DNA from: CAUTNH01 sp963543845
GTDB lineage: Bacteria > Bacillota_I > Bacilli_A > Acholeplasmatales > Acholeplasmataceae
Assembly: GCA_963543845.1 (NCBI GenBank)
Contig: CAUUCL010000004.1
Coordinates: forward strand, 12,373 to 76,372
Direction: 5' to 3'
DNA: 64,000 nucleotides
Below the pieces are notes generated by a model, which made no database searches, was not told the DNA's origin, and saw only the letters and a program-made list of their open reading frames with translations. The stretch's first letter is position 1. Each line of letters opens with the position of its first letter. Positions 34,600 through 43,392 of this stretch are shown here, piece by piece. The position numbers and the translations under genes are program-made.

Positions 34600-37500
34600 A
34601 TGAATATTAAATTTAGAAATATAACATTAAAGTTATTATTTATATTTACAATATTATTTAGTGCAGTATTTTTATCATTAAAAGTAAAAGCTGCACCACA
34701 AACAGTACTTGATAAATATAAAGAGAAAATTGATGAACTTTTAAAAAGAGATGATTTAATTAGCCGTTTCCAAGGAACATCTTTTATGACAAGTGATCAA
34801 ACTTACAACTTAGGAAGTTTTAATCCTAATACAGATTTAGGAAAAGTTCCACTTGATCAAGTAAAAGAAACACCATGGTATTCAGTTTTTAAGGAAGCTG
34901 TGGCAAGAAAGATTTTATTTGAAAGCGTTAATTTAAATGAGGCACAAGCTCAGTTAAAAGAACTGCTTACATATGAAGCAAAATTTGCAAAAAAACTAAC
35001 AAACACAAATTTAGATGATGGACACTACTATATACCATTTAAATTATATGGTGTAAAAAATCCGATTGATGCTGGTGGATATAGTGTTTATGAAAAAGAT
35101 GATGAATATAAAAAGACTGAAACAGAACTTTTATCAGGCGTTAACAAAGAAATTGACCTTGGTGGGGGAGAGGTTAGTAAGTCTAATATTTTAGCTAAAA
35201 TAATTGGTAATAGAATAGTAATGAATTTTATTGCTAATAAGGATAAAGTTAAAGATATTAAAGGTATAAAAATAAATCCAGTAAATGGATTAAAACCAAC
35301 ATTTTATGTAAATAAAGCAAATGGAAATAATCCTGCATCATTTGATATAACTCTTCCACTTGGACTTAATGCAAGTGAGATTGTTTTTGATGTTCAATAT
35401 GTAAATGAATTAGGCGAGGAAAAATGGATAAGAAATGTTTGTGTTGATTTAAACTATGAAAAAGCAGTAAGAGATAATGTATCTCATGAAGAGGATAAAA
35501 AGCAACTTATTGAAGGTGTAAATTATGAATCTTATATTAAATCTAGATTAGATAATTTAAGAAAAAGAGCAAGCGCATTAACATTTAATTTAGAATATGA
35601 AAGAACAGACGATGAAGATACTTTATTTAATAAAGCATATACAAATTTAGTAAATCATGCACTTGATTTTTCGTACGACACAACTAATTTAAAAGAAATT
35701 CAAAAAGATGCAAGAGTAATTTATGAGAATGAGTATAGAAATACTTTAAAAGAAATGATTGTTAAAAAGGCAATGATTTTTAAAGATGATATTAGATTTG
35801 AAAAAAATGCAATCTATAATCACTTTAAATTTACTGCTGAATCTTTAACAAAATATAAAGAATATCTTACAAATATTAAAGATACATTAAAAGGTAAGAC
35901 TATTGTAGAACTTCTTGAAATTGATACTAAAATTGATAAGGCAGCTCATAATATCCATGTTAAACCAAATTATAAGCCACTTGAAGGACTTTTAGAAAAA
36001 GCTAAACAATATAAAAGTTCATTAAGTTATAACTTTCATGATGCTAATGGAAAAGCATGCCTTGCTTTAATGAATGAGATAGAGTTATTGCTTGATGTAA
36101 TTAAAAAAGATAAAGTAACTAAAAAACCAGTTAATGTTGTATCAGATGCTAAAGATTTAGTTAATGCTTTAAATAAACTTACTCCATATTTTGGAACTCC
36201 AATCAATGAGCAAAATCCATATGATGATTTAACTCCACCAACTCCACCTGTATCAAATAAAAAATATTCTATGGAATTTGAATGGAAAGATGTAGATAAA
36301 AATCATATTACAAAATATGATTTTGCTAATACTTTATTTAAAACTATTTGGTATAAAAACTTCGTTAATAAAATAGTATTTGAGAAAAAAGATGATAAAA
36401 TCATTGCACATTTTTTCTTTAAACCAATAATTGATAGTGATGGTAATGTTTTATTTGCCATTAAACAAATCCAAAATAAAAGAAATGGCGCTGCTAATCT
36501 TGAAATAGATGAAGAATATGATTTAGAAATGAAGTTTCAAAGTGAGACTAAACAAATTAAATCCCCTAAGAAGGCACATTTTGTATTAAATAAAAATGAT
36601 GATGAAAACATTCTAACATCAATTGATTTTTACTGGAGTGGTTCAAATACTGCTGCCGATAGCAAGTTTACATATACTGACTGTAAACTCCAATATAAAT
36701 TAGATACTAAAGAAATTATTGATGAGTCACTTAATAAAAAAGATGCAGAAAAAGCAATTTCTGAATTTGATAAATTAGATTTAACTAATATTCCTAATTC
36801 GCTAAAAACTAGTGCTAATCTTGCAAAGACTAATCTTTCAGATGCATTAAATAATCCTGCTACAACTCAAGATGGACTAAATGATTTAACTAAAAAGTTA
36901 AATGATAAGATTGCTGAGATAAATAAACTACTTGAGTTTTTAAAAGTATACAATGAAAAACTTAATAAGTTTAATGAGCTTAAAGCAACTAATAACTATA
37001 CTGATGATTCTGTGGCTGAGTTTGAGCAAATTTTAAATGAGGCAAAGGATATATTTGATAACAATAAACAAGATAAAATTGATGAGTACACTCGAAAATT
37101 GAATAACATTCTTGTTATTTTAAAGCAAAAACAAATTAACTATGATATAGCAAAAGAAGCAATTAAGCTTCATAAAGATGCTTATACTGTACTTCCTAGT
37201 TTAGTCAATGAGACATACATACAAAAATATAATGAGTTAAAACAAGTTATAGAAAATGAAAATGCATCATCACAAGAATATCTTAATAGATTAGTTGAGA
37301 TATTTAAAATTGAAGCTGCAAAATGTAAGAATTATTTAGATTTAAAAAATCTTTATCAATTAAAATTAGATGATTTTAACAATAAAAAAGCATCTAATAA
37401 ATACTCTGAATTATCAATCGCTAAAGCTGAAATTATTTTAAATGATGTTAAGGTTTCTCTTGACGAAAATAAAGCCGATAAATTTCCAGAATTGACAGAT

Positions 37501-39138
37501 AAGTTAAATAATATAGAATCTATATATGAGTTTAAAAAAGATATTGATTTAGAAGATGGTGAGTACACAGTTAATGTATCATTTAGAAAAAATGATGCAA
37601 GTGCTGAATTATCACATGCTGATGAGGCTTTAAATAATCGTGCTAGAATGGTTGTTAGTGGTAATAAAGTTACACTTTATTTAAGATTACAACCAACTGG
37701 TGTAATAAACGGTAAGGCTAATGGTGTAATATCTGATATAAGTTTTCCTGATGGAACAAGTGTAAATGTTATATCAAGTAAAAATACAACTATTGAATAT
37801 GCGGGACAAACATATACTTATAATTATCCAACTGAGGTAAGTTTTGATATTGATATAAAAAAAGAATATTATATAACCAAACTTGTTTCAAGATCGCCAG
37901 CATTTGGAAGCAATACTCACGATGAAGAAGCAAGATTATATGTTGATATTTTAAATGCTGTCAAAGGATTTAATCAAGATGAGCCTGATAAAAAAGATTT
38001 AATTTATCACAGAAATGAATTAAATAAAGTATTTGGGGCAAACCAAAGTATTCTTCCAGATGAAATTATTAACTCTGTTAATGAATTACTTAACAAAATT
38101 AAAGAGCAAATAAACAGCACTACTGTTAGTGAAAATGAAGTTAAAAAATCAATAAAAGATGCTAAAAAACTAATTACTAAGATTTTAAAATTTAATGATT
38201 TAGAAGTTAAATATAAAAGCCAAGAGCAATTTGTAAAAGATTATAAATTAGATAGTGAAATCACAGATGAAAGCAAGAAGAAAATGAGTGATAAACTTAC
38301 AAGTCTTTATGCTGAGATTAGAAATCTAATTAGCAAAATTGATGCAAATAGTGAAAATGATTACAATGAAATAAATAAAAAAGTAATTGAGCTTGGTAAA
38401 ATTTATTTACTTGCAAGATATAACACAAGTAATTTAAAAGCACTTCTTGATGAATTTAACAGTAAAGCAACACCTGAGATAAAAGAAAAATATAAAGCAA
38501 AAATTTCAGAAATTACAACATATATTGAACTTTGCAAAAATACAAAACCTGCTGAAAAGCCAAGTAAATTTGAAACAGCGCTAAAGGCGATATTATCTGA
38601 GATTAAAGGTGAGAATCCTTCAATTCCTGAGTCAGATAAAAATGATTTAGAAGTTAGATTTTTATACTTCTTACTTGCTAAGACTAACCTTGAAGGTAAG
38701 AAGTTAAATCTTGATGGAAGTCTAAAAGATGATTTCAATAAGGTTATAGTAGATCAAGTAAATAATCAAACAAATATTGATGAGATAAACAAAATTGTTG
38801 AAAAACTTGAAAAAGAAACAGTTAAACTTATAGAAAAAGAAATCTCAATTAGCAAGTCTAATAGCAATACACTTTCTAAACTGGATTCATATTTATATGA
38901 GAAAAAAATCACTGTTAGTGAAAATAAAAATGGAAATACTTTTAAAATTAGATTTAAAAAAGGATATATTAAGTCAGTGAATTTTTTAAATCCAAGTGCT
39001 AGCACAACTCTTAATGAAAGTGTTGAATATGATGAATTCATAGTATCGCTTCCTGGAGAATTAAAGTCTGAATATGAACTAGATGTTAATATTAAAGCAA
39101 TGAATAGATGGCAAAAAGTAAATTTAAAAATAAAATAA
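34600..39138 (+). CDS. giant secreted surface protein with helical bundles and possible NEAT-like domains
   Basis: A 1512-residue protein with a signal peptide (residues 10-30, ITLKLLFIFTILFSAVFLSL, then KAAP), 9 bases after the subtilase gene and with AGGAGG at its start. Long alpha-helical, FIVAR-like segments (about 320-540, 710-975, 1110-1420) alternate with beta-rich modules. The module at about 983-1110 (DGEYTVNVSF, ELSHADEALNN, VTLYLRLQPTG) has the outline of a NEAT-type domain; weaker similar modules lie at about 140-290, 545-710 and 1455-1512. I see no LPXTG, lipobox or C-terminal membrane helix, so its anchoring is unclear. NEAT similarity and haem binding are inference; adhesion or ligand capture for the protease is equally possible. 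Confidence 0.8.
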   Translation: MNIKFRNITLKLLFIFTILFSAVFLSLKVKAAPQTVLDKYKEKIDELLKRDDLISRFQGTSFMTSDQTYNLGSFNPNTDLGKVPLDQVKETPWYSVFKEAVARKILFESVNLNEAQAQLKELLTYEAKFAKKLTNTNLDDGHYYIPFKLYGVKNPIDAGGYSVYEKDDEYKKTETELLSGVNKEIDLGGGEVSKSNILAKIIGNRIVMNFIANKDKVKDIKGIKINPVNGLKPTFYVNKANGNNPASFDITLPLGLNASEIVFDVQYVNELGEEKWIRNVCVDLNYEKAVRDNVSHEEDKKQLIEGVNYESYIKSRLDNLRKRASALTFNLEYERTDDEDTLFNKAYTNLVNHALDFSYDTTNLKEIQKDARVIYENEYRNTLKEMIVKKAMIFKDDIRFEKNAIYNHFKFTAESLTKYKEYLTNIKDTLKGKTIVELLEIDTKIDKAAHNIHVKPNYKPLEGLLEKAKQYKSSLSYNFHDANGKACLALMNEIELLLDVIKKDKVTKKPVNVVSDAKDLVNALNKLTPYFGTPINEQNPYDDLTPPTPPVSNKKYSMEFEWKDVDKNHITKYDFANTLFKTIWYKNFVNKIVFEKKDDKIIAHFFFKPIIDSDGNVLFAIKQIQNKRNGAANLEIDEEYDLEMKFQSETKQIKSPKKAHFVLNKNDDENILTSIDFYWSGSNTAADSKFTYTDCKLQYKLDTKEIIDESLNKKDAEKAISEFDKLDLTNIPNSLKTSANLAKTNLSDALNNPATTQDGLNDLTKKLNDKIAEINKLLEFLKVYNEKLNKFNELKATNNYTDDSVAEFEQILNEAKDIFDNNKQDKIDEYTRKLNNILVILKQKQINYDIAKEAIKLHKDAYTVLPSLVNETYIQKYNELKQVIENENASSQEYLNRLVEIFKIEAAKCKNYLDLKNLYQLKLDDFNNKKASNKYSELSIAKAEIILNDVKVSLDENKADKFPELTDKLNNIESIYEFKKDIDLEDGEYTVNVSFRKNDASAELSHADEALNNRARMVVSGNKVTLYLRLQPTGVINGKANGVISDISFPDGTSVNVISSKNTTIEYAGQTYTYNYPTEVSFDIDIKKEYYITKLVSRSPAFGSNTHDEEARLYVDILNAVKGFNQDEPDKKDLIYHRNELNKVFGANQSILPDEIINSVNELLNKIKEQINSTTVSENEVKKSIKDAKKLITKILKFNDLEVKYKSQEQFVKDYKLDSEITDESKKKMSDKLTSLYAEIRNLISKIDANSENDYNEINKKVIELGKIYLLARYNTSNLKALLDEFNSKATPEIKEKYKAKISEITTYIELCKNTKPAEKPSKFETALKAILSEIKGENPSIPESDKNDLEVRFLYFLLAKTNLEGKKLNLDGSLKDDFNKVIVDQVNNQTNIDEINKIVEKLEKETVKLIEKEISISKSNSNTLSKLDSYLYEKKITVSENKNGNTFKIRFKKGYIKSVNFLNPSASTTLNESVEYDEFIVSLPGELKSEYELDVNIKAMNRWQKVNLKIK

Positions 39139-39139
39139 A

Positions 39140-39168
39140 TTGACAAAAAAACTATAATTTGCTAATAT
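39140..39168 (+). promoter_or_regulatory. promoter of tRNA-Glu(CUC)
   Basis: -35 TTGACA (39140-39145), 17-base spacer, extended -10 TGC-TAATAT (39160-39168), starting 2 bases after the stop of the giant surface protein. The tRNA begins 22 bases after the -10. Confidence 0.9.
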
Positions 39169-39190
39169 AGGCATGTTGTTTTAGACAATT

Positions 39191-39263
39191 GGCCAGTTGG
39201 AGAAGCGGTTAACTCATATGCCTCTCACGCATACATACACGGGTTCGAACCCCGTACTGGCTA
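39191..39263 (+). tRNA. tRNA-Glu (anticodon CUC)
   Basis: Acceptor GGCCAGT / ACTGGCT (one G-T pair at the end) with discriminator A; anticodon loop CTCTCAC giving CTC; T-arm ACGGG-TTCGAAC-CCCGT. The body is close to the tRNA-Glu(UUC) at 58389. CCA is not encoded. A CUC isoacceptor is notable in so AT-rich a genome. Confidence 0.93.
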
Positions 39264-39278
39264 AAATATGATTATTAA

Positions 39279-39309
39279 AAAATGCACCAATCGGTGCATT
39301 TTTTTTTTA
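39279..39309 (+). terminator. terminator after tRNA-Glu(CUC)
   Basis: Stem AATGCACC / GGTGCATT around a short loop, followed by ten T residues. Confidence 0.93.
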
Positions 39310-39320
39310 TTATATTTATT

Positions 39321-40514
39321 TTATCGTAAAAGCCAGTCTGCAATATCTACAACTTTTATTCCATCAATTGTATATTCGTCATGATTAGTTCTTGAAATTA
39401 TAATCTTAGGAAAGTTATCATTTATTTTAAGAAGAGATGATATTTCTCTATTAAGTGTTTTTTTATCAGCTATATTTAATGAAACCTGGATATAGATTTT
39501 TTCACTTTGCTTAACTGCGATAAAGTCAATTTCTTTTTCGTAGAATTTACCAATATAAACATCATAGCCTCTTCGCAAAAGTTCAATAAATACGATATTT
39601 TCATAAACTCTTCCTAAGTCTTCGTTTCTTGTTCCTAGTATAGCGTATTTCATACCATGATCGCAAAGATAGTATTTTCGTTCAGTGCTCAAATATTTTT
39701 TGCCTTTAATATCATATCTTTTGGCCTCATAGAAAATAAAGGCTCTTGATAGGTAATTTATATAATTTGAGATAGTATTATGACTCACGGATTTTAAATT
39801 GCTACTTAGATAATTTTCTATATTTCTAACTGATGTAAGATTAGATATATTATCTATTAGAAAATTAGTTAAATTTTCAAATAAAATGGAATTTTTAATT
39901 TTATATTTGCTTGCAATATCACGCACTACGATTGTATTAAAAACATCTTTTTTTATGTAGGAGTACTTATCGTTTATATCACTATACAAATAAGATCCAG
40001 CAAATCCCCCTTCTTTTACATATAAATCAAATGCTTCATTTACATTACTATATCCATAGTACTTAATAAATTCTTCAAATGAAAATGGGAAAACTTCAAT
40101 TGTAAAAGTTCTGCCAGTAAAAAGAGTTGCTAAATCACTACTTAATAAAAATGCATTTGAACCTGTTAGGTAAATATCAAAAATTTCTTTAGCGTGGATG
40201 CTATTTATTGCCAATTCAAAATTAGGACAAAGCTGTACTTCATCAACTAATAAATAATTATTTTTATTCTCTATATATGAATTTATAATATGTTCATGAA
40301 GTTTATGATAGTCCAGATATATCTCGTTTTCAGCCTCTTGTAAATTTATCCAAATGATATTAGCATTTTTATCATTTTCAAAAAGCCATTTCATATATGC
40401 TTGTAAAAGTTTTGATTTCCCTGATCTTCTAGATCCTGAGATAATTTTAATATCGGGAGTATTTTTGACATTGATAAGTTTATTTAAATATTTTTCTCTT
40501 TGAATAAGTCTCAT
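39321..40514 (-). CDS. AAA_14/DUF4143 family ATPase (copy 2)
   Basis: A 397-residue P-loop ATPase when started at the ATG at 40514 (MRLIQREKYLNKL), which follows AGGTGA; a longer frame to 40622 runs back through the promoter and is unlikely. Seen: Walker A SGSRRSGKSKLL (about 23-34), Walker B YLLVDEVQL, LTGSNAFLL, the segment FTGRTFTIEVFPFSFEEF and the DUF4143 part with IVVRDIASKYKIKNS and YEAKRYDIKGKKYLS, and a nuclease-like end (EKEIDFIAVK, KIYIQVSLNI). The layout matches copy 1, and they share the phrase YDIKGKKY, so they belong to one subfamily. Preceded by a perfect inverted repeat at the promoter. Confidence 0.85.
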   Translation of the reverse strand: MRLIQREKYLNKLINVKNTPDIKIISGSRRSGKSKLLQAYMKWLFENDKNANIIWINLQEAENEIYLDYHKLHEHIINSYIENKNNYLLVDEVQLCPNFELAINSIHAKEIFDIYLTGSNAFLLSSDLATLFTGRTFTIEVFPFSFEEFIKYYGYSNVNEAFDLYVKEGGFAGSYLYSDINDKYSYIKKDVFNTIVVRDIASKYKIKNSILFENLTNFLIDNISNLTSVRNIENYLSSNLKSVSHNTISNYINYLSRAFIFYEAKRYDIKGKKYLSTERKYYLCDHGMKYAILGTRNEDLGRVYENIVFIELLRRGYDVYIGKFYEKEIDFIAVKQSEKIYIQVSLNIADKKTLNREISSLLKINDNFPKIIISRTNHDEYTIDGIKVVDIADWLLR

Positions 40515-40530
40515 ATTTTCACCTACACAT

Positions 40531-40578
40531 ATTATAACACCACTGACCAAAAATAAGAAAAATTCATTTTTGGTCAGT
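40531..40578 (-). promoter_or_regulatory. promoter of ATPase copy 2 with perfect 13-bp inverted repeat
   Basis: Arms ACTGACCAAAAAT (40542-40554) and ATTTTTGGTCAGT (40566-40578) are perfectly complementary with an 11-base spacer. On the minus strand the proximal arm ends about 5 bases ahead of a TATAAT -10 (about 40536-40531), covering the -35. This is a strong candidate operator for the ATPase gene. Confidence 0.75.
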
Positions 40579-40594
40579 TGGATAAATTTAAGGC

Positions 40595-40625
40595 TATAAA
40601 AAAATGCACCATTATGGTGCATTTA
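40595..40625 (-). terminator. terminator after the 40631-41494 lipoprotein gene
   Basis: Stem AAATGCACCAT / ATGGTGCATTT, followed on the minus strand by a run of T. Similar in sequence to the terminator at 39279. Confidence 0.88.
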
Positions 40626-40630
40626 ATATA

Positions 40631-41494
40631 TTATCCTAATAATTTAAAAGGAAGTTTATTGTAAAAATCCATAAATGAATTTATTTCACTATAAGATTTT
40701 TGTTCAGATTCAGAAATTGTTGGAACTTTTTTAGTTGTTTCTTTAATTTCATAATTAACTTCCATTTTAATGCCTGAATCTTTCATTGTCATTGTCATTT
40801 TAATCATAGCGCTTGAAAAATGGAATTGATTATTATCTGTTTTTTTAATACCAATTATTGCATATGAATTAGGATCAATTCCTGAGGCTTTTCCGCCTGC
40901 TAGTTTATTTAAAGCTTCGTATTTAAGTTTTATGTATGTAATATTAGGATTATTATCATCTTTTAAAAACTCAATAGCATTTCCTAATTGTTTAACTAAT
41001 TCTGCAAAATTAGTTTTACCTAATTCATTTAATACATCACCAGGATTTGGCAGTAAATTGTTTCCAGGATTTTTAATTTTACGATAGAATTCATAATATG
41101 TACCATCTTTTTGTCTTGATGTTGCTGATACAAAAACTTTATCTTTTCCTTGTTTTGTTAAAGTTATATTACTTTCTATTTCAAAATTAGTGCTATCTTT
41201 TCCAGTTAAACTAAATTTAAATTGAGAATTTAAGTCATTATCTGTAATTCCTTCAAAATCAACATTAACATTAGCTTTAGGAGTAGTTAATTTAAGTACT
41301 CCTTTCATATCAAAAATAGTTTTCTTATCTAATTTATCTTTGTTATACTCATCGATAAACTCTTTTCTTTGGTTTTCATTTGCTTGACGAAGTTTGTTCT
41401 CATCAATTGCACCCTTTGGATTATTTCCGCAACCTACAAGGGTAAAGATAAATAGCGGAACAAGTAAAAATAAAAATAATTTTCTAATTTTCAT
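40631..41494 (-). CDS. hypothetical lipoprotein
   Basis: A 287-residue exported lipoprotein. I choose the ATG at 41494 (MKIRKLFLFLLVPL), 8 bases from AAAGG; a GTG at 41503 overlaps that RBS. The signal ends at the lipobox VGC (about Cys22). The mature part has a beta-strand-rich pattern (GVLKLTTPKANVNVDFEGI, SNITLTKQGKDKVFVSA) resembling LolA/LppX-like or other unknown-function lipoprotein folds. No family named with confidence. It lies 18 bases after the MsmK-like ATPase and shares its operator. Confidence 0.7.
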   Translation of the reverse strand: MKIRKLFLFLLVPLFIFTLVGCGNNPKGAIDENKLRQANENQRKEFIDEYNKDKLDKKTIFDMKGVLKLTTPKANVNVDFEGITDNDLNSQFKFSLTGKDSTNFEIESNITLTKQGKDKVFVSATSRQKDGTYYEFYRKIKNPGNNLLPNPGDVLNELGKTNFAELVKQLGNAIEFLKDDNNPNITYIKLKYEALNKLAGGKASGIDPNSYAIIGIKKTDNNQFHFSSAMIKMTMTMKDSGIKMEVNYEIKETTKKVPTISESEQKSYSEINSFMDFYNKLPFKLLG

Positions 41495-41511
41495 TTTATT
41501 CACCTTTCTTA

Positions 41512-43281
41512 TTATTCATTAGTTTCATCGGTATTTTGAATATCATTAAGTAGATACTCTCCCATTTCAAATTTAGATATTGTCAAAATTTCAGATGGAT
41601 AGTCGTTAAAATTTCTTGTACCAGGACCTTTCTTAATTTTTTCTACAAAGTAGTTCTTACAAAATTCTTTATCAAATTCTAAATGATGAAGTTTTGTATT
41701 AAGTAAGAACTTTTCAAGTTTTTTAAGTAAAGCCTCTTCGGGAAGATTTTCTAATTTTTCTATATCATTTGTTTTAAATATCTTTTTATTAGTTACCTCA
41801 ATAATATAGTTTTTATGTTCATTATTATTAAAATCAACTTGATCTAAAACGCCAAATACATCGTCTCTGTGAGATCTGATTCTAGCTTCTTTCTTTTCTT
41901 TATTGTATTTATATACTTCTTTGAAAAAGTCAATAAGACTGCGAATAAGACCTTTTTTCTCTTTTGGTTCTTTTTCTTTTCTCTTAGCTTCTTTTTCAGC
42001 CTTTTTAGCATCACGTTCTTTTTGAATCATTAGCTTTTGATAAGCAATAGGATCAGTTTCTTTTAATCTTTCCTCTTCTTGTCTTTCAAGTGCAAGTTTA
42101 GCTTCTTTTTCAAGTTCAATTTGTTTTTTAACTTTATTTAACTCTTTAATATTTCCATCAAGAGTTAAAACTTTTTCACTTTCACAGTCGAAGAAGTGAC
42201 ACTTGTTCATATCAAATGTTAAAACAACTTCTTGTCCCATTTTAATATCATATCTTGCGTCAACTGATGCTGAGAATGTTGATTCACCAAGCTGTGCATA
42301 GATATGAGTTTGAGCACCTAAAAGCTCTGCTACATCCACTTTAACTTTAACAGTTGAATCGGGATATGTTTTTTGAACTATTTCATCATCGTGAATATCT
42401 TCAGGTCTAATACCTAAAATAATTTCTCTATCGAACATATCGTTTGCTTTAATAAGTTCTAATTTTCCAGCAGGGATTTTAATTTTATAAAATTTATTTA
42501 AATCTTTTTCATCGCCTGTTTCAAAATATCCATTTTTAGAAACAATACCACGGATAAAGTTCATTGGCGGAGTTCCAATAAATCCTCCAACGAATACACA
42601 ATTTGGATTGTCATATATCTCTTTTGGGGTTCCAACTTGCATAATGTATCCATCTTTCATAACAACAATTCTAGATGCCATTGTCATAGCCTCTACTTGG
42701 TCATGGGTTACATATACAGTAGTTGTTTCAAGTCTTTGGTGAAGTTTGATAAGTTCAGATCTTGTTTGAACTCTCAATTTAGCATCAAGATTTGATAAAG
42801 GCTCATCCATTAAGAATACCTTAGCATCTCTTACAATAGCTCTACCAAGGGCAACACGTTGTCTTTGACCACCTGATAAGGCTCTTGGTTTTCTATCAAG
42901 GTATTTGCTAAGACCAAGGGCTTTTGCAGCCATTTCAACTTTTTTATCAATTTCAGCCTTTGGCACTTTTCTAAGTTTTAATCCAAATGCCATATTTTCT
43001 TTTACCGACATATGAGGATAAAGAGCATAGCTTTGGAATACCATTGCGATATCTCTATCTTTTGGCGGAACATCATTAACTACAACATCATCTATATATA
43101 TCTCACCACTTGTAATTTCTTCAAGACCAGCAAGCATTCTTAATGTAGTTGATTTACCACAACCAGAAGGTCCTACAAATACGATAAATTCCTTATCTTT
43201 AACGTCAAGTTCAAAATCAAATACTGCTTGAACTCCGTTAGGATAAATTTTATTTACTTTTTTAAATTTTAAAGTAGCCAT
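41512..43281 (-). CDS. carbohydrate ABC transporter ATPase (MsmK/UgpC/MalK type) with long C-terminal extension
   Basis: ATPase that normally energises sugar importers. Seen: Walker A GPSGCGKST (about 37-45), Q-loop VFQSYALYPHM, signature LSGGQRQRVALGRAI, Walker B VFLMDEPLSNLDAKLR and the C-terminal regulatory OB domain (GIRPEDIHDD, about 290) ending near residue 370. The remaining 215 residues are extra: a highly charged Lys/Glu helix (about 380-450), then a folded-looking segment to 589. No permease or receptor gene is adjacent, so it may serve several sugar systems in the manner of MsmK. The start is ATG 43281 with AAGGAG. A cre-like site upstream suggests carbon-source control. Confidence 0.9.
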   Translation of the reverse strand: MATLKFKKVNKIYPNGVQAVFDFELDVKDKEFIVFVGPSGCGKSTTLRMLAGLEEITSGEIYIDDVVVNDVPPKDRDIAMVFQSYALYPHMSVKENMAFGLKLRKVPKAEIDKKVEMAAKALGLSKYLDRKPRALSGGQRQRVALGRAIVRDAKVFLMDEPLSNLDAKLRVQTRSELIKLHQRLETTTVYVTHDQVEAMTMASRIVVMKDGYIMQVGTPKEIYDNPNCVFVGGFIGTPPMNFIRGIVSKNGYFETGDEKDLNKFYKIKIPAGKLELIKANDMFDREIILGIRPEDIHDDEIVQKTYPDSTVKVKVDVAELLGAQTHIYAQLGESTFSASVDARYDIKMGQEVVLTFDMNKCHFFDCESEKVLTLDGNIKELNKVKKQIELEKEAKLALERQEEERLKETDPIAYQKLMIQKERDAKKAEKEAKRKEKEPKEKKGLIRSLIDFFKEVYKYNKEKKEARIRSHRDDVFGVLDQVDFNNNEHKNYIIEVTNKKIFKTNDIEKLENLPEEALLKKLEKFLLNTKLHHLEFDKEFCKNYFVEKIKKGPGTRNFNDYPSEILTISKFEMGEYLLNDIQNTDETNE

Positions 43282-43300
43282 TAGAATACTCCTTTATACG

Positions 43301-43367
43301 TTTAGTTTAACTAAATTTATTATACAACAAAGCACTTTTTTTTCCAAAAATTGTGTAAACGCTTACA
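43301..43367 (-). promoter_or_regulatory. promoter with cre-like operator and second palindrome for the MsmK-like gene
   Basis: Minus-strand -35 TTGGAA (43347-43342), 17-base spacer, -10 TATAAT (43324-43319). A perfect 14-bp palindrome TGTAAACGCTTACA (43354-43367), matching the cre / LacI-family operator consensus, lies 6 bases upstream of the -35. A second palindrome, TTTAGTT-T-AACTAAA (43301-43315), lies at the expected transcription start. Confidence 0.85.
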
Positions 43368-43392
43368 TTGTTAAAGTTAGAAAATTATACAA

